In this document: in pieces, positions 49,388 through 64,000 of the stretch
Numbering within the stretch: position 1 is the first letter of the stretch
Layout: every line of letters begins with the position of its first letter
The notes under the pieces: model-generated
What the model was told of the DNA's origin: nothing
The model's input: the letters and a program-made list of their open reading frames with translations, nothing else
Database searches by the model: none
Translations under genes and position numbers: made by a program
From: Pogonophryne albipinna
Lineage: Eukaryota > Chordata > Actinopteri > Perciformes > Artedidraconidae
DNA: 64,000 nt
Direction of reading: 5' to 3'
Assembly: GCA_028583405.1 (NCBI GenBank)
Contig: JAPTMU010000110.1
Location: 563,953-627,952, forward strand

Positions 49388-50480
49388 ATGAACCCCGCAG
49401 GATCCGGAGCGGATTCTACCCCAATCCTTCATGCCCTGTCAAGTCAGGGCTCCCTCCTGGGTGAACACGAAAAGCTCATCCGAGCGTTGGTTGATAGTAA
49501 CCGGTTCATGTCTCCGAGTTGGCGTGCCAGATCTCCGCTCTCACTACCTCGACGGTAGCATCTCAGGCCACTCCCAGTCCAGCTCCTTTGCTCTCTCCTC
49601 GCCAGGATTTTCCTATCTCCGATCCTGAGCCATTTCACGGAGAAGTGGAGAAATGCAGAGGTTTTTTGTTTCAATGTAACAAGGTTTTTCGCCAGCGTCC
49701 TGTTGCATTTGCTGCTGAAGCAACGAGGATCAATTTTGTTTTGGGTTTGCTCCGCGGGAGAGATTTAACCTGGGCAGAGGCTTTAAACTCTTCGGTGGAT
49801 TTTGACACTCTACGTTTTGAGAGCTTCTCTGATCGGTTCTCAGCTGTTTTTGATCATCCCAACTCCTCTGGCTCCGCCGAGAATAAGCTGCTTAGCCTGC
49901 AACAAGGAAGCCGGACAGTGGCTGATTACTCCATTGAGTTTCACACACTCGCTGCAGAGGCTCGATGGGACGAGGCGGCTCTCAAGGCGGTGTTTTTGAG
50001 AGAATTAAGGGACCAGCTTCGGGACGAATTGGCAGCACGAGACGTTCCAGCAGATCTCTAAGAGCTGATTTCCTTAGTGTCTCCGTTTGGACGGTCGTCT
50101 GCTGGAGCGCCGAGCTGAGCGGACACGGAGGAAATCACCAGCCTCACTCAGTAAGCCCAGTTTTTCCTCCTACTCTGCTCACTCGGTGTCTAGACCTTCC
50201 TCTTTCCCCCCGTCGCCCAGCGTGCGCACCTCTTCTCAGGAGGAGCCCATGCAACTGGGTCGTGCTAGACTTTCTCCGGAGGAGCATCAGCGCCGGATAG
50301 GTGCAGGCAAATACCTGTATTGTGGAAAGACTGGTATCATATCATTCCCAACTGCCCAGTACGGCCAAACTGGGAGGCTCGTCAGTGACATTGGGGTTCC
50401 TGATGAGTCCAAAGCAATCATCTCTAACCCCATCCTTGACTCGTTTTCTAATTCCCGCCAAGCTCCAGGCTCTTATTGAT
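49388..50480 (+). pseudogene. gypsy gag, frameshifted
   Basis: ATG at 49388 follows the LTR by 16 bases and starts MNPAGSGADSTPILHAL, the usual fish gypsy gag opening. The frame shifts near 49510; the capsid region then reads on in another frame (FPISDPEPFHGEVEKCRGFLFQC, FVLGLLRGRDLTWAEAL, LRDQLRDELA) to a stop at 50061. Beyond it a third frame (DGRLLERRAERTRRK, EEPMQLGRARLSPEE) ends in a degraded zinc knuckle: YLYCGKTG is present but the His and final Cys positions are out of frame. At least three frame breaks. Confidence 0.85.
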
Positions 50481-51113
50481 TCTGGTGCGGAGGATAGCTT
50501 TTTGGACCGGGAGCTAGCTGAACAGCTGGGACTCAACATGGAGCCTCTAGAGGAACCGTTAACCGCCTATGCTCTAAATGGACAAATCATCTCCTCAGTC
50601 ACAGCACAGTCACCCCTTGTGACTTTAATCACCTCCGGAAACCACCGTGAACTTATCCAGTTAAAGGTAATATCCTCTCCTTCCACACCTCTGGTTTTGG
50701 GTTACCCGTGGCTACGTACTCACAACCCACACATTGATTGGGCTAAGGGAAGGATTATTGAATGGGATCAGCACTGTCTCGCTAACTGCCTGTGTTCTGC
50801 CATACCTTCAACTTCTGTTTCCCCAAATACTGTTGTCTGCTCTGATGCATCTGTAGATTTGACTGGTGTTCCTGCTACTTACCACGACCTGCGTGGGGTC
50901 TTCAGCAAAGAGAGGGCTCTCTCTCTCTTCCTCCCCACCGACCGTACGACTGCCCAATTGATCTGCTCCCTGGAGCTCCTCTACCCTCCAGCCGCCTCTA
51001 CAATCTGTCCCGTCCTGAGAGGGAGGCTATGGAGCTTTATATCACGGACTCTGTGGCTGTTGGTATTATTCGTCCCTCCTCTTCTCCTGTGGGTGCCGGG
51101 TTCTTCTTTGTAG
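50301..51113 (+). pseudogene. gypsy pol, protease segment
   Basis: Aspartic protease: ALIDSGAEDSFLD carries the D-S-G catalytic motif, followed by LGLNMEPLEEP and LVLGYPWLRTHNPHIDW, the conserved gypsy protease-to-RT linker. It extends to [10 protein letters not shown] at about 50925, where a frameshift makes the last ~60 codons nonsense; the true pol frame resumes as the next segment. Confidence 0.85.
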
Positions 51114-53851
51114 GCAAGAAGGATAAGTCGCTACGATCTTGCATAGACTTTCGGGGGTTAAACAATATCACGGTCAATAACAAGTACCCATTACCCCTTC
51201 TCACCTCAGCTTTTGAACCTCTTCAAGAGGCAACCCTGTTCACCAAGCTTGACCTTCGAAACGCCTATCATCTGATCCGCATCCGCCAGGGGGATGAATG
51301 GAAGACAGCGTTTAACACTCCATTGGGCCATTTTGAATATCTGGTCATGCCTTTTGGTCTCACTAACGCCCCAGCAGTTTTCCAGGCTATGGTCAATGAC
51401 GTCTTGCGTGACTTCCTTAACCGCTTTGTCTTTGTCTACATAGATGACATCCTGATTTTCTCCAGGAATCAGGAGGAACACGAGAACCATGTCCGCAGGG
51501 TCCTACAGAGATTGCTGGAGAACAAGCTCTATGTTAAGGCGGAGAAGTGTGAGTTCCACCAGAACCGGATCAGCTTCCTGGGCTATATCATCAGCCAGGG
51601 CAGGGTGGAGGCAGACCCTGGAAAGATCAAGGCAGTGGTGAAGTGGCCAGTCCCAACTACAAGGAGGGAGCTCCAGAGGTTTCTGGGATTTGCCAACTTT
51701 TACCATCGCTTCATCCTGAAATTCAGTAAGGTAGCTGCACCTCTCTCCAGACTCACCTCCGTCAACATCACGTTCTGTTGGACTCCAGAGGCTAACAGAG
51801 CTTTCATCAAACTCAAGTCCTTGTTCACCTCAGCTCCCATCCTTATTCAGCCAGACACAGAGAAGCAGTTTGTTGTGGAGGTGGACGCGTCTGACACTGG
51901 AGTAGGAGCAGTTTTGTCTCAGACGGCTGGTCCTGATAACATCCTCCATCCCTGTGCTTTTTTTTCACGTCGCCTCTCTCCTGCGGAGCGCAATTATGAT
52001 GTTGGTAACAGGGAGCTTCTGGCTGTTAAGTTGGCACTAGAGGAGTGGAGACACTGGCTCGAAGGCAGCAAGCAGCCTTTCCTGGTCTGGACGGACCACA
52101 AGAATCTCTCCTACATCCAGTCGGCGAAGCGACTGAACTCCCGACAGGCCAGGTGGGCTCTGTTCTTCTGTCGCTTCGACTTTTGCCTCACCTTCCGCCC
52201 TGGCTCCAGGAATGTAAAGCCCGATGCTTTGTCTAGGCTATACTCTCCTGACTCTCCCGAGCCTCCAGATGCTTCAATCCTTCCCAAGAGTTGTGTAGTA
52301 GGCGCCCTCTCTTGGGAGATTAATAACACCATCCTGGAGGCATTGAGAGAGCAACCAGACCCAGGCAATGATCCTCCGAACCGTCGGTTTGTTCCTGATG
52401 CTGCCCGTTCCAAGGTTCTACAGTGGGTCCACAATTCCCGGTTCTCAATCCATCCCGGAGTAAACCGCACTCTTTCTTTCCTGAAGAGACATTTCTGGTG
52501 GCCAACGATCAACAGGGACACTCTGGAGTATGTTTCTGCCTGTCCCACGTGTGCTAGGAGTAAGTCCTCCCACCAGTCTCCTGCAGGATTGCTCCAGCCC
52601 CTACCTATCCCTAGTCGTCCCTGGTCACACATCGCACTGGATTTTGTTACCGGCCTGCCCCCCTCCCAGGGCAACACCACAATCCTCACTGTAGTAGACC
52701 GGTTTTCCAAGTCGGCTCACTTCGTTGCTCTTCCAAAACTCCCGTCAGCCCTGGAGACCTCCCAACTCCTCACAGAACATGTTTTCCGGTTACATGGTAT
52801 CCCTTCCGACATTGTCTCACACCGCGGTCCCCAGTTCACCTCTCGAGTTTGGAAGGAGTTTTGTCAATCCCTGGGAGCCTCAGTCAGCCTGACTTCTGGA
52901 TATCACCCCCAATCAAACGGCCAAACAGAACGAACAAATCAGGACCTGAAGTCAGCTCTCCGCTGCGTCACCTACCGAAACCCCTCTACTTGGAGCTCTC
53001 ATCTCTCCTGGGTTGAGTACTCCCACAACGCACTCACCTGCTCCGCTACTGGTCTCTCCCCCTTTGAGGCTTCATTAGGGTACCAGCCGCCCCTGTTCCC
53101 TGAAGAGGAGCGAGACTTAGCAGTTCCCTCAGTCCAGCAGCATGTGCGTCGCTGTCAGAAGATCTGGAAAGATACACGATCTGCCCTTCTCCAGACTTCT
53201 GCATGGAACCAGCGATCAGCCAACCGTCACAGAAAGGCAGCTCCTCCATACGTCCCAGGCCAGTCAGTCTGGTTGTCCTCCCGCAACATTCCTCTCATCT
53301 CTGAGTCCAAGAAGCTTTCCCCACGCTTCATTGGTCCTTTTCCCATCCTAAGGATCATTAACCCTTCCGCAGTCCGGTTGAAGCTTCCCAGAGCTCTGAG
53401 AATTCACCCCACTTTCCACGTGTCTCAGATTAAGCCGGTTCACACCAGTGAATTGAGCCCTCCGGCCTTACCCCCTCCTCCCACCCGTATTATCGACGAT
53501 CACCCTGCTTATACGGTGCACCGTCTTTTGGACGTCAGACGTCGGGGCAGGGGTTTCCAGTATCTGGTGGACTGGGAGGGTTATGGTCTCGAGGAGCGAT
53601 GCTGGGTTCCTCGTTCCCGTGTCCTGGACCCAATCATGGTGAGGGCCTTTCACAGGGCTCATCCAAACAAGCCTGGTGGTCGCCAGGTGGCTCCCATTGA
53701 GGGGGGGGGTACTGTGAGGAATTGCGGTATCTCCTTCTCCTTTTTTCTGTTTGTTTGTCTATCTGTTTGTCTGTCTTCCTGGCTGGGCGTGGTTGACCTA
53801 CTTTCCGTTTTCCGCCAACTCACCTCCGCTCCTGTTTCTCATCATCACTGA
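50935..53851 (+). CDS. gypsy pol: reverse transcriptase, RNase H, integrase, chromodomain
   Basis: Long open frame (ATG at 51029; homologous reading begins about 50935). [46 protein letters not shown] (YIDD box), [15 protein letters not shown]. RNase [37 protein letters not shown]. Integrase: H-H-C-C finger ([10 protein letters not shown]...CPTC), first Asp in [11 protein letters not shown], Glu in [10 protein letters not shown]. The second catalytic position, normally Asp in SDRGPQF, is His (SHRGPQF, codon CAC at 52820-52822). C-terminal chromodomain: [28 protein letters not shown]. The frame reads through into the 3' LTR to 53851. Encoded enzymes would copy and insert retrotransposon DNA; integration activity is doubtful. 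Confidence 0.92.
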
Positions 53852-54253
53852 TTACCATCACTCACCTGCTGCTGCTTAAAACTCCGGTTCGATCATCAGA
53901 CTTCGCCAGTTCTTCGTATACTCACAGTGGTAAACTCCAGTTCCGGCTGACTAGATTTTCTAGTTCTTTTGTATACTCTTCCTGTTGGATTTTTTCGTAT
54001 GCTAATCCTGTTCTGTTTTTTGCCTGTTCCAGAAACTCCACATTCCATTCCGTCCTGCCTGCCACGTCCAGCCCAACCTCCGTCTCAACCCTGCTCCACG
54101 TTCTCCCCACTCTGTTCAGAGTTTGCTTTGTCCCCTGCCTGGTTTTTTGTGGACTTATTAAATCCAGTCTTTTTGACACTTCACCTAAGTCTCCGTCCCA
54201 GTGTTCTTGCATAGCGGGTTCAAGTTTTGTGTCTCTTTACGAGGAGCTTAACA
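53713..54253 (+). repeat. 3' LTR of the gypsy element
   Basis: 541 bp, preceded by GAGGGGGGGGGTAC. The pol frame overlaps its first 139 bases. Confidence 0.95.
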
Positions 54254-54258
54254 GATTC

Positions 54259-54706
54259 CTGTGTAGCTTCAGATCTGAGTTGTCTTATTAGTAAGCCTAA
54301 TTTATACTTTTGTAGCAACACTATTTTTATATAATGGCAAAGAAAGGGTTCAGAGTCTTTTCTTTTTTCCCTGTGTCATATGTGGCAGCACTGTTCAATT
54401 TCTTGAAAACATTACCCACTGTAGTATGTGACGTGTGAATAAACTCCAACTCCGTATCAACAACACTGTTGTGTAACTTCAGTTAAATACTTGTATGTGT
54501 GTAGATTAGAAAGAGGTAAGATAAAGGATCTGCAGTATTTTATGAAGTATTCATCGTACAAAGGTTATTTTATTCAAGTAGAAGTGTGTATTTACCTGGT
54601 AGTAGGCTGTAACTAATGGCTACGCCTCTCGATTTGGACTGGTAGATCTCGGAAGACTGGCAACTTTAAAAGTAGCTCTCGGTTCAAAAAAGGTTGGGCA
54701 CCCCTG
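54259..54706. other. AT-rich sequence ending in a hAT terminus
   Basis: No gene. The right end, GGTTGGGCACCCCTG at 54692-54706, matches the complement of the CAGGGGTGCCCAAC terminus of Charlie-like hAT elements; the left terminus was not found. Confidence 0.45.
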
Positions 54707-55515
54707 TAACTAGGGCATTGCGTTCCAAGAATGCAGGGTTGTTGGTTGTTCCTAGAGTCTCTAAAAGTACAATGGGAGCCAGAGCCTTTTCTTATCAAGC
54801 TCCACATTTGTGGAATCAGCTTCCAGTTTGTGTTCGGGCGGCAGACACCCTATCCGTTTTTAAGAGTGCGCTTAAGACCTTCCTTTTTGATAAAGCTTAT
54901 AGTTAGGGCTGATTAGATTCAGCCCCTAGTTTTGCTGATATAGGCTTAGTTTGTCAGGGGACATCTTACTTCTTCCTTCTCTCTGTCTATACCTGTGTAC
55001 TCTCATGTTCCGATTAACCCAGCTTCCCCAAATTTCTTTCTTTTTGGTGTCTATATACGCTGGGATCCGGAGTCATGGATGATCCTGTTGCTGTGGTCCT
55101 GTGTCCTGCATCGCGAGCCCTGGATCGCGAGTCGTGGCTGTGGTCTTGGATCATAGGTCCTGGATGGATGTCCTCGTGGATTCATCTTCTTATTATACAC
55201 ATATGTATTTCAAAACATTTGGACTACCTATGTTGCAAATGTATTATCTTTTCAATTTACACACGGCATCTATTGCACGTCTGTCCGTCCTGGGAGAGGG
55301 ATCCCTCCTCTGTTGCTCTCCCTGAGGTTTCTCCCATGTTCCCCTTAAACTGTGGGTTTATTTGGAAGTGTTTCCTTGTACGATGTGAGGGTCTAAGGAC
55401 AGAGGGTGTCGTATTGTCATACTGATATTCTGTACACACTGTGAAGTCCACTGAGACAAATGTAACATTTGTGATATTGGGCTATATAAATAAACATTGA
55501 TTGATTGATTGATTG
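54707..55515 (+). mobile_element. LINE 3' end with (GATT)n tail
   Basis: Encodes the final part of a CR1/L2-group protein (RALRSKNAGLLVVPRVSK, FSYQAPHLWNQLPVCVR, FKSALKTFLFDKAYS-stop at 54906), then a 3'UTR with CCTGAGGTTTCTCCCATGTT and a terminal GGGCTATATAAATAAACATTG followed by ATTG repeats. This tail is very common in fish genomes. 5'-truncated. Confidence 0.8.
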
Positions 55516-55649
55516 ATCATTTATTATGATTATTATTATGATTATTATTATTAAAAGGGGAGTGATTTGTAAAATATCCATTTTTAAAAATAGCACTTGA
55601 CCCCTGCTTACACATATGCCATGAGCTGATTATCGAGCCTTCATTGTAA

Positions 55650-56425
55650 CAAGTATACTGTGTATGTGCGTGTGGGGTGGGGTGTTCACTGCAAACATCG
55701 CTGCTACAACCCGCTGCTGCAGATACACGCTTTACAACATCAGGAGGATACGTCCCCAGCTGACCCAGAAAGCGACGCAGGTTCTGGCCCAGGCTCTCGT
55801 CATCTCACGCCTAGACTACTGCAACTCCTTCAACCTTCCTAAATGTTCCCACACCACGCCACTCCTCCGCTCCCTTCACTGGCTTCCGGTAACTGCTAGA
55901 ATCCACTTCGAGACAATGGTACTAGCGTACCATGCTGCGAATGGATCTGGCCCTTCCTACATCCAGGACATGGTTAAACTGTACACCCCAGCACGTGCAC
56001 TCCGCTCTGCATCAACCAAACGGCTCGCTGCACCCTCACTGCGAGGGGGACCCAAGTTCCCATCAGCAAAAACATGTGGGTTTGCTATCCTGGCTCCAAA
56101 ATGTTGGAATGAGCTCCCCATTGACATCAGGACAGCAGAAAGCTTACACATCTTCCGGCGCAGACTGAAAACTCTTCTCTTTCAACTCCACTTCGAACGA
56201 TAGAATTACTAACAAAGAATTGCTAACAAAGCACTTATATACTAATAAAGGACTGGCTTACCTAAAGCCAGTTGAGTAGCACTTGAAATGTTTTTGCTCT
56301 ATGAAACCTGATGTACTTATATGATTCTGTTTTCCGTTTGTATCTTGTTGGTCGAACGCACTTATTGTAAGTCGCTTTGGATAAAAGCATCAGCTAAATG
56401 CAATGTAATGTAATGTAATGGGGAG
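55650..56425 (+). mobile_element. L2-type LINE 3' end, second copy
   Basis: Same family as 10777-12450. Reads ISRLDYCNS, then skips about 27 residues (LLAGLP...RLV absent) to FNLPKCSHTTPLLRSLHWL, and continues to HFER-stop near 56203 and the CTTTGGATAAAAGC tail with (TGTAA)n. The skip is an internal in-frame deletion relative to the other copy. Confidence 0.85.
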
Positions 56426-57857
56426 TGTAGCAGTAGCACATTTAACTGTAGCGCCCGGTAGATTAAGGGAAACCCCTAAATGCTTGAGCACCCTCTGTGA
56501 AACGTCAAGGCACCCCCAAAACAAACGTCCGACTGGACTGGCCAAAGGCAGTCGGAAAAAAAGACGTCTGCAATTGTGCTAAATTCAACCTCACATTTTC
56601 AGATAAAAATACAAAGTATGGTTTGTTGAAAAATTTGCAAATAAACGACATAGAATAATATGTTAAACATCTACAAAAAGGTGACATAAATATGCCCCAA
56701 AACTACTTAGTATAGTGTGTCGACATCTTCAGAAGCAAAACATGACATTGTATAGTATGTTGAAAAATATGGGAGAAAAACAACATAGTATATTTAGTAT
56801 GTCGACAATATTACAAAAGTACCAACCAAAGTGTAAAAAATAATTATGTTATGCATACAGTAATATGTTATATTCTGGTGCAGGGGATACAACAAAGCAG
56901 TCAAACAAACAAATATAATTTTTAAAGCAAAGTTTATTGCATATAAAGTAAAATACAAGCTAACAAAGGAACAGAAGTAGTGGCTGATAATGCAGCAGAA
57001 ACGTACTGGATGAGAGAGAGAACGCTGATGAAGCTTCACAGTTTTTAAAGTTCAGCCACCAAGCGGTACAACATATCAAGGGAAGGTTTGTCGAACTTTT
57101 CAAAAAAACGACATAGTATGTCCTGCAGGGGTTTATATAGCAAGAGGCAAATTACCCAGGATGGACTCCATTTCCCACACTGCTGAGCAGGAACGTGAAA
57201 CGGTAGATAGAAAGACACAAATTTAGACCACATGGAATACAATGCAACATAATATGAACAACCCTCTTCACAAGCGATGTATATTGCATTGTATGAGAAA
57301 ACAGTTTTGCTTCTATGCTTAAAAATATCACCTCTCTATTAAGAGAACTGAAGCATTACAGGCATCATGACACGGCGCTGTTCTGACACAGCGGCATGTT
57401 TTGTCCAATAGGGAGCATCAACCAGTTGTCACATACCTTAAATCCTATGCCCTGCCTAACCCTAATTAGACACGGAAAGGGTTAAACAAAAGGTGGGAGG
57501 ATGCAAGTGGATGGAGTCAGTAGTGTATGTGTGATAGAGAGAGGGAAACACAGGAAAAGACACACAAGAGCTGAATGAGGAATACAATGCGTATGAAGCT
57601 AGAGCCAGGAGGTAATATTAACAGATTGTTCTAAATCTCTCTTCATCTCTTTTTTATTCTCCAATCATCTTCTTTCTTTGGAATATCATATATCCACTGC
57701 TCTGCTGCTATAGCCAGGGTGATCTCATCTCTTGTGTGCACCAGGACTGAATTGTGAATATTTAAGAGTGAGTAAGGACTTAGCTGGGAACTTCGTGCCT
57801 AAGAGAGGGAGAGAGAAGAGAGCTAGTGTGTACCTGAGAGAGAACCGAGGAGGGAAG
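56426..57857 (+). other. Upstream region of the nucleotidase gene
   Basis: Non-coding. Contains repeated ATAGTATGT/AGTATGTCGACA motifs at 56700-56810 and 57110-57125, the 143-bp duplicated block at 57191-57333, and purine-rich GAGAGAGGGA sequence near the probable 5'UTR (57530-57850). No clear TATA box assigned. Confidence 0.4.
57191..57333 (+). repeat. 143-bp dispersed duplicate, upstream copy
   Basis: GTGAAACGGTAGATA through CTATGCTTAAAAATATCAC is repeated almost exactly at 60699-60841 in intron 2 of the same gene. Internally GGAATACAATGCAAC and GTATATTGCATTGTATG can pair as a hairpin. Confidence 0.9.
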
Positions 57858-63363
<5,506 letters not shown>

Positions 63364-63381
63364 GTGAGTTACTAACATGAG

Positions 63382-64000
63382 CAGAGCCGGCCCGACCCAT
63401 TAAGCGACATAAGCAGCCGCTTAGGGCCTCGCAGCCACTAAGGGCCCCGTAGCAAAAAATTATAATAATAATAATAATCTCAGTACACCGTCGCCGTGAT
63501 AAGTATGTTTAATTAATTTGGTTAATATGCCTAGATTGCCTACTTTCAAAGTCATGTATTATATTATTGAGTCAATAATATAATACATTAACCGTGCTTT
63601 ACCTGAACCTCATCATGACACTAGAGAGGACGGCAGGAATGTAATTTCCCGTGTTCAGTGAATGCAACAGAGACAAGACACCAGACCAACCAGAGAGTTG
63701 AATGGAAATAAGCATCCGTCTTATTGGCAGGTACCTATCCTGTGAGCTGTGACAATGTTTAAAATAAACTGTCAGTCGGACTCAGAGTTTTTGAAGATGG
63801 ACATAAGCACATTTTTTCTTAAAAAAGACGACAATTCTCAAGTGGTGGCTCACACAACAACCCCAGAGCCACCACTTGAGCCAGGTGAACAAGGTATGTA
63901 AATGTCAGTAAACTTCCAAGTCATGCGAACATGTAAGCAAAGCATAAATTACAGCTACGTTGACTTTACTTTGAATCGCGGGGATAAGCTAAACCGTTAG
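63382..64000 (+). mobile_element. 5' part of a hAT element in intron 3, possibly autonomous
   Basis: Left terminus CAGAGCCGGCCCGACCC followed by GCCGCTTAGGGCCTCGCAG, a widespread fish hAT end. An open stretch from ATG 63797 begins MDISTFFLKKDDNS, the N-terminal style of ZMYM/DUF4371 hAT transposases, and reaches either TAA at 63901 or a donor GTATGT at 63894. The rest lies outside the window. Confidence 0.65.

Larger units (their letters stand above)
48826..54258 (+). mobile_element. Ty3/gypsy chromodomain LTR retrotransposon, full length with TSD
   Basis: LTRs at 48831-49371 and 53713-54253 (541 bp each), flanked by 5-bp duplications GATTC (48826-48830 and 54254-54258). Internal order is gag, protease, RT, RNase H, integrase, chromodomain, which is Ty3/gypsy order; the terminal chromodomain places it among chromoviruses. 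A polypurine tract (53699-53709) precedes the 3' LTR. Reading both LTRs I find two differences in 541 bases, so insertion is recent. Despite that, gag is frameshifted, the pol frame has a shift near 50930, and one integrase catalytic residue is changed. Confidence 0.95.

Noticed and set aside
54613..54706. Complete hAT element before the LINE at 54707
   Set aside because: Only the right terminus (GGGCACCCCTG) is convincing; no left terminus or target duplication could be found.

Overview
This is a gene-poor, transposon-dense piece of a ray-finned fish (teleost) nuclear genome. The evidence is intron-containing vertebrate genes with GT/AG junctions, very long CA/GT microsatellites, L2-type LINE 3' tails ending in the fish-typical CTTTGGATAAAAGCG motif, many hAT-like elements with 8-bp target-site duplications, a chromodomain Ty3/gypsy element, and genes known from fish (IFIT, cytosolic 5'-nucleotidase 1A, SLC22). 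All family names come from reading translations; no database search was possible.

Layout. (1) 1-29.7 kb holds a tandem cluster of three paralogous rhodopsin-like receptors of the hydroxycarboxylic-acid/oxoeicosanoid (HCAR/OXER1/GPR31) type, all on +. Copy A is only a terminal exon (311-775). Copy B (exons 16004-16140, 21220-21625, 22471-22950; 340 aa) and copy C (27786-27922, 28585-28984, 29339-29701; 299 aa) are complete three-exon genes. Their flanks are also paralogous, so the duplication unit is larger than the coding region. Copy B's flank and first intron have been inflated by nested transposons (hAT, L2, THAP-type element, solo LTR, MITEs). (2) 29.7-39 kb contains a two-exon interferon-induced TPR gene (IFIT) on -, whose promoter is split by a 934-bp hAT-like element, and a first-exon fragment of an SLC22 organic-cation transporter. 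(3) 39.5-48.6 kb is repeat-rich: a SINE, a 2.2-kb tetranucleotide array with higher-order structure and a solo LTR, a (GT)n tract, a tandem duplication whose second copy is split by a LINE and an LTR element, and the C-terminus of an I/R1-like LINE. (4) 48826-54258 is a Ty3/gypsy chromovirus-type element with LTRs differing at only two positions and a matching 5-bp target duplication, but with a frameshifted gag and a substituted integrase catalytic residue. (5) 54.7-64 kb contains LINE 3' ends followed by the first three exons of an NT5C1A-like cytosolic 5'-nucleotidase on + (57858-58004, 59718-59870, 63234-63363), with LINE, hAT and microsatellite insertions in its introns; the gene runs off the right edge.

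The genes are not an operon-like system. The receptor cluster is one family expanded in place; IFIT, the SLC22 fragment and NT5C1A are independent neighbours. I found no convincing new molecular system. The points most worth following are the transposon-split IFIT promoter, the inverted hAT pair around exon 1 of receptor B, the shifted intron and shortened third extracellular loop among the receptors, the young but defective gypsy copy, and a MITE-derived 57-bp minisatellite open on both strands.
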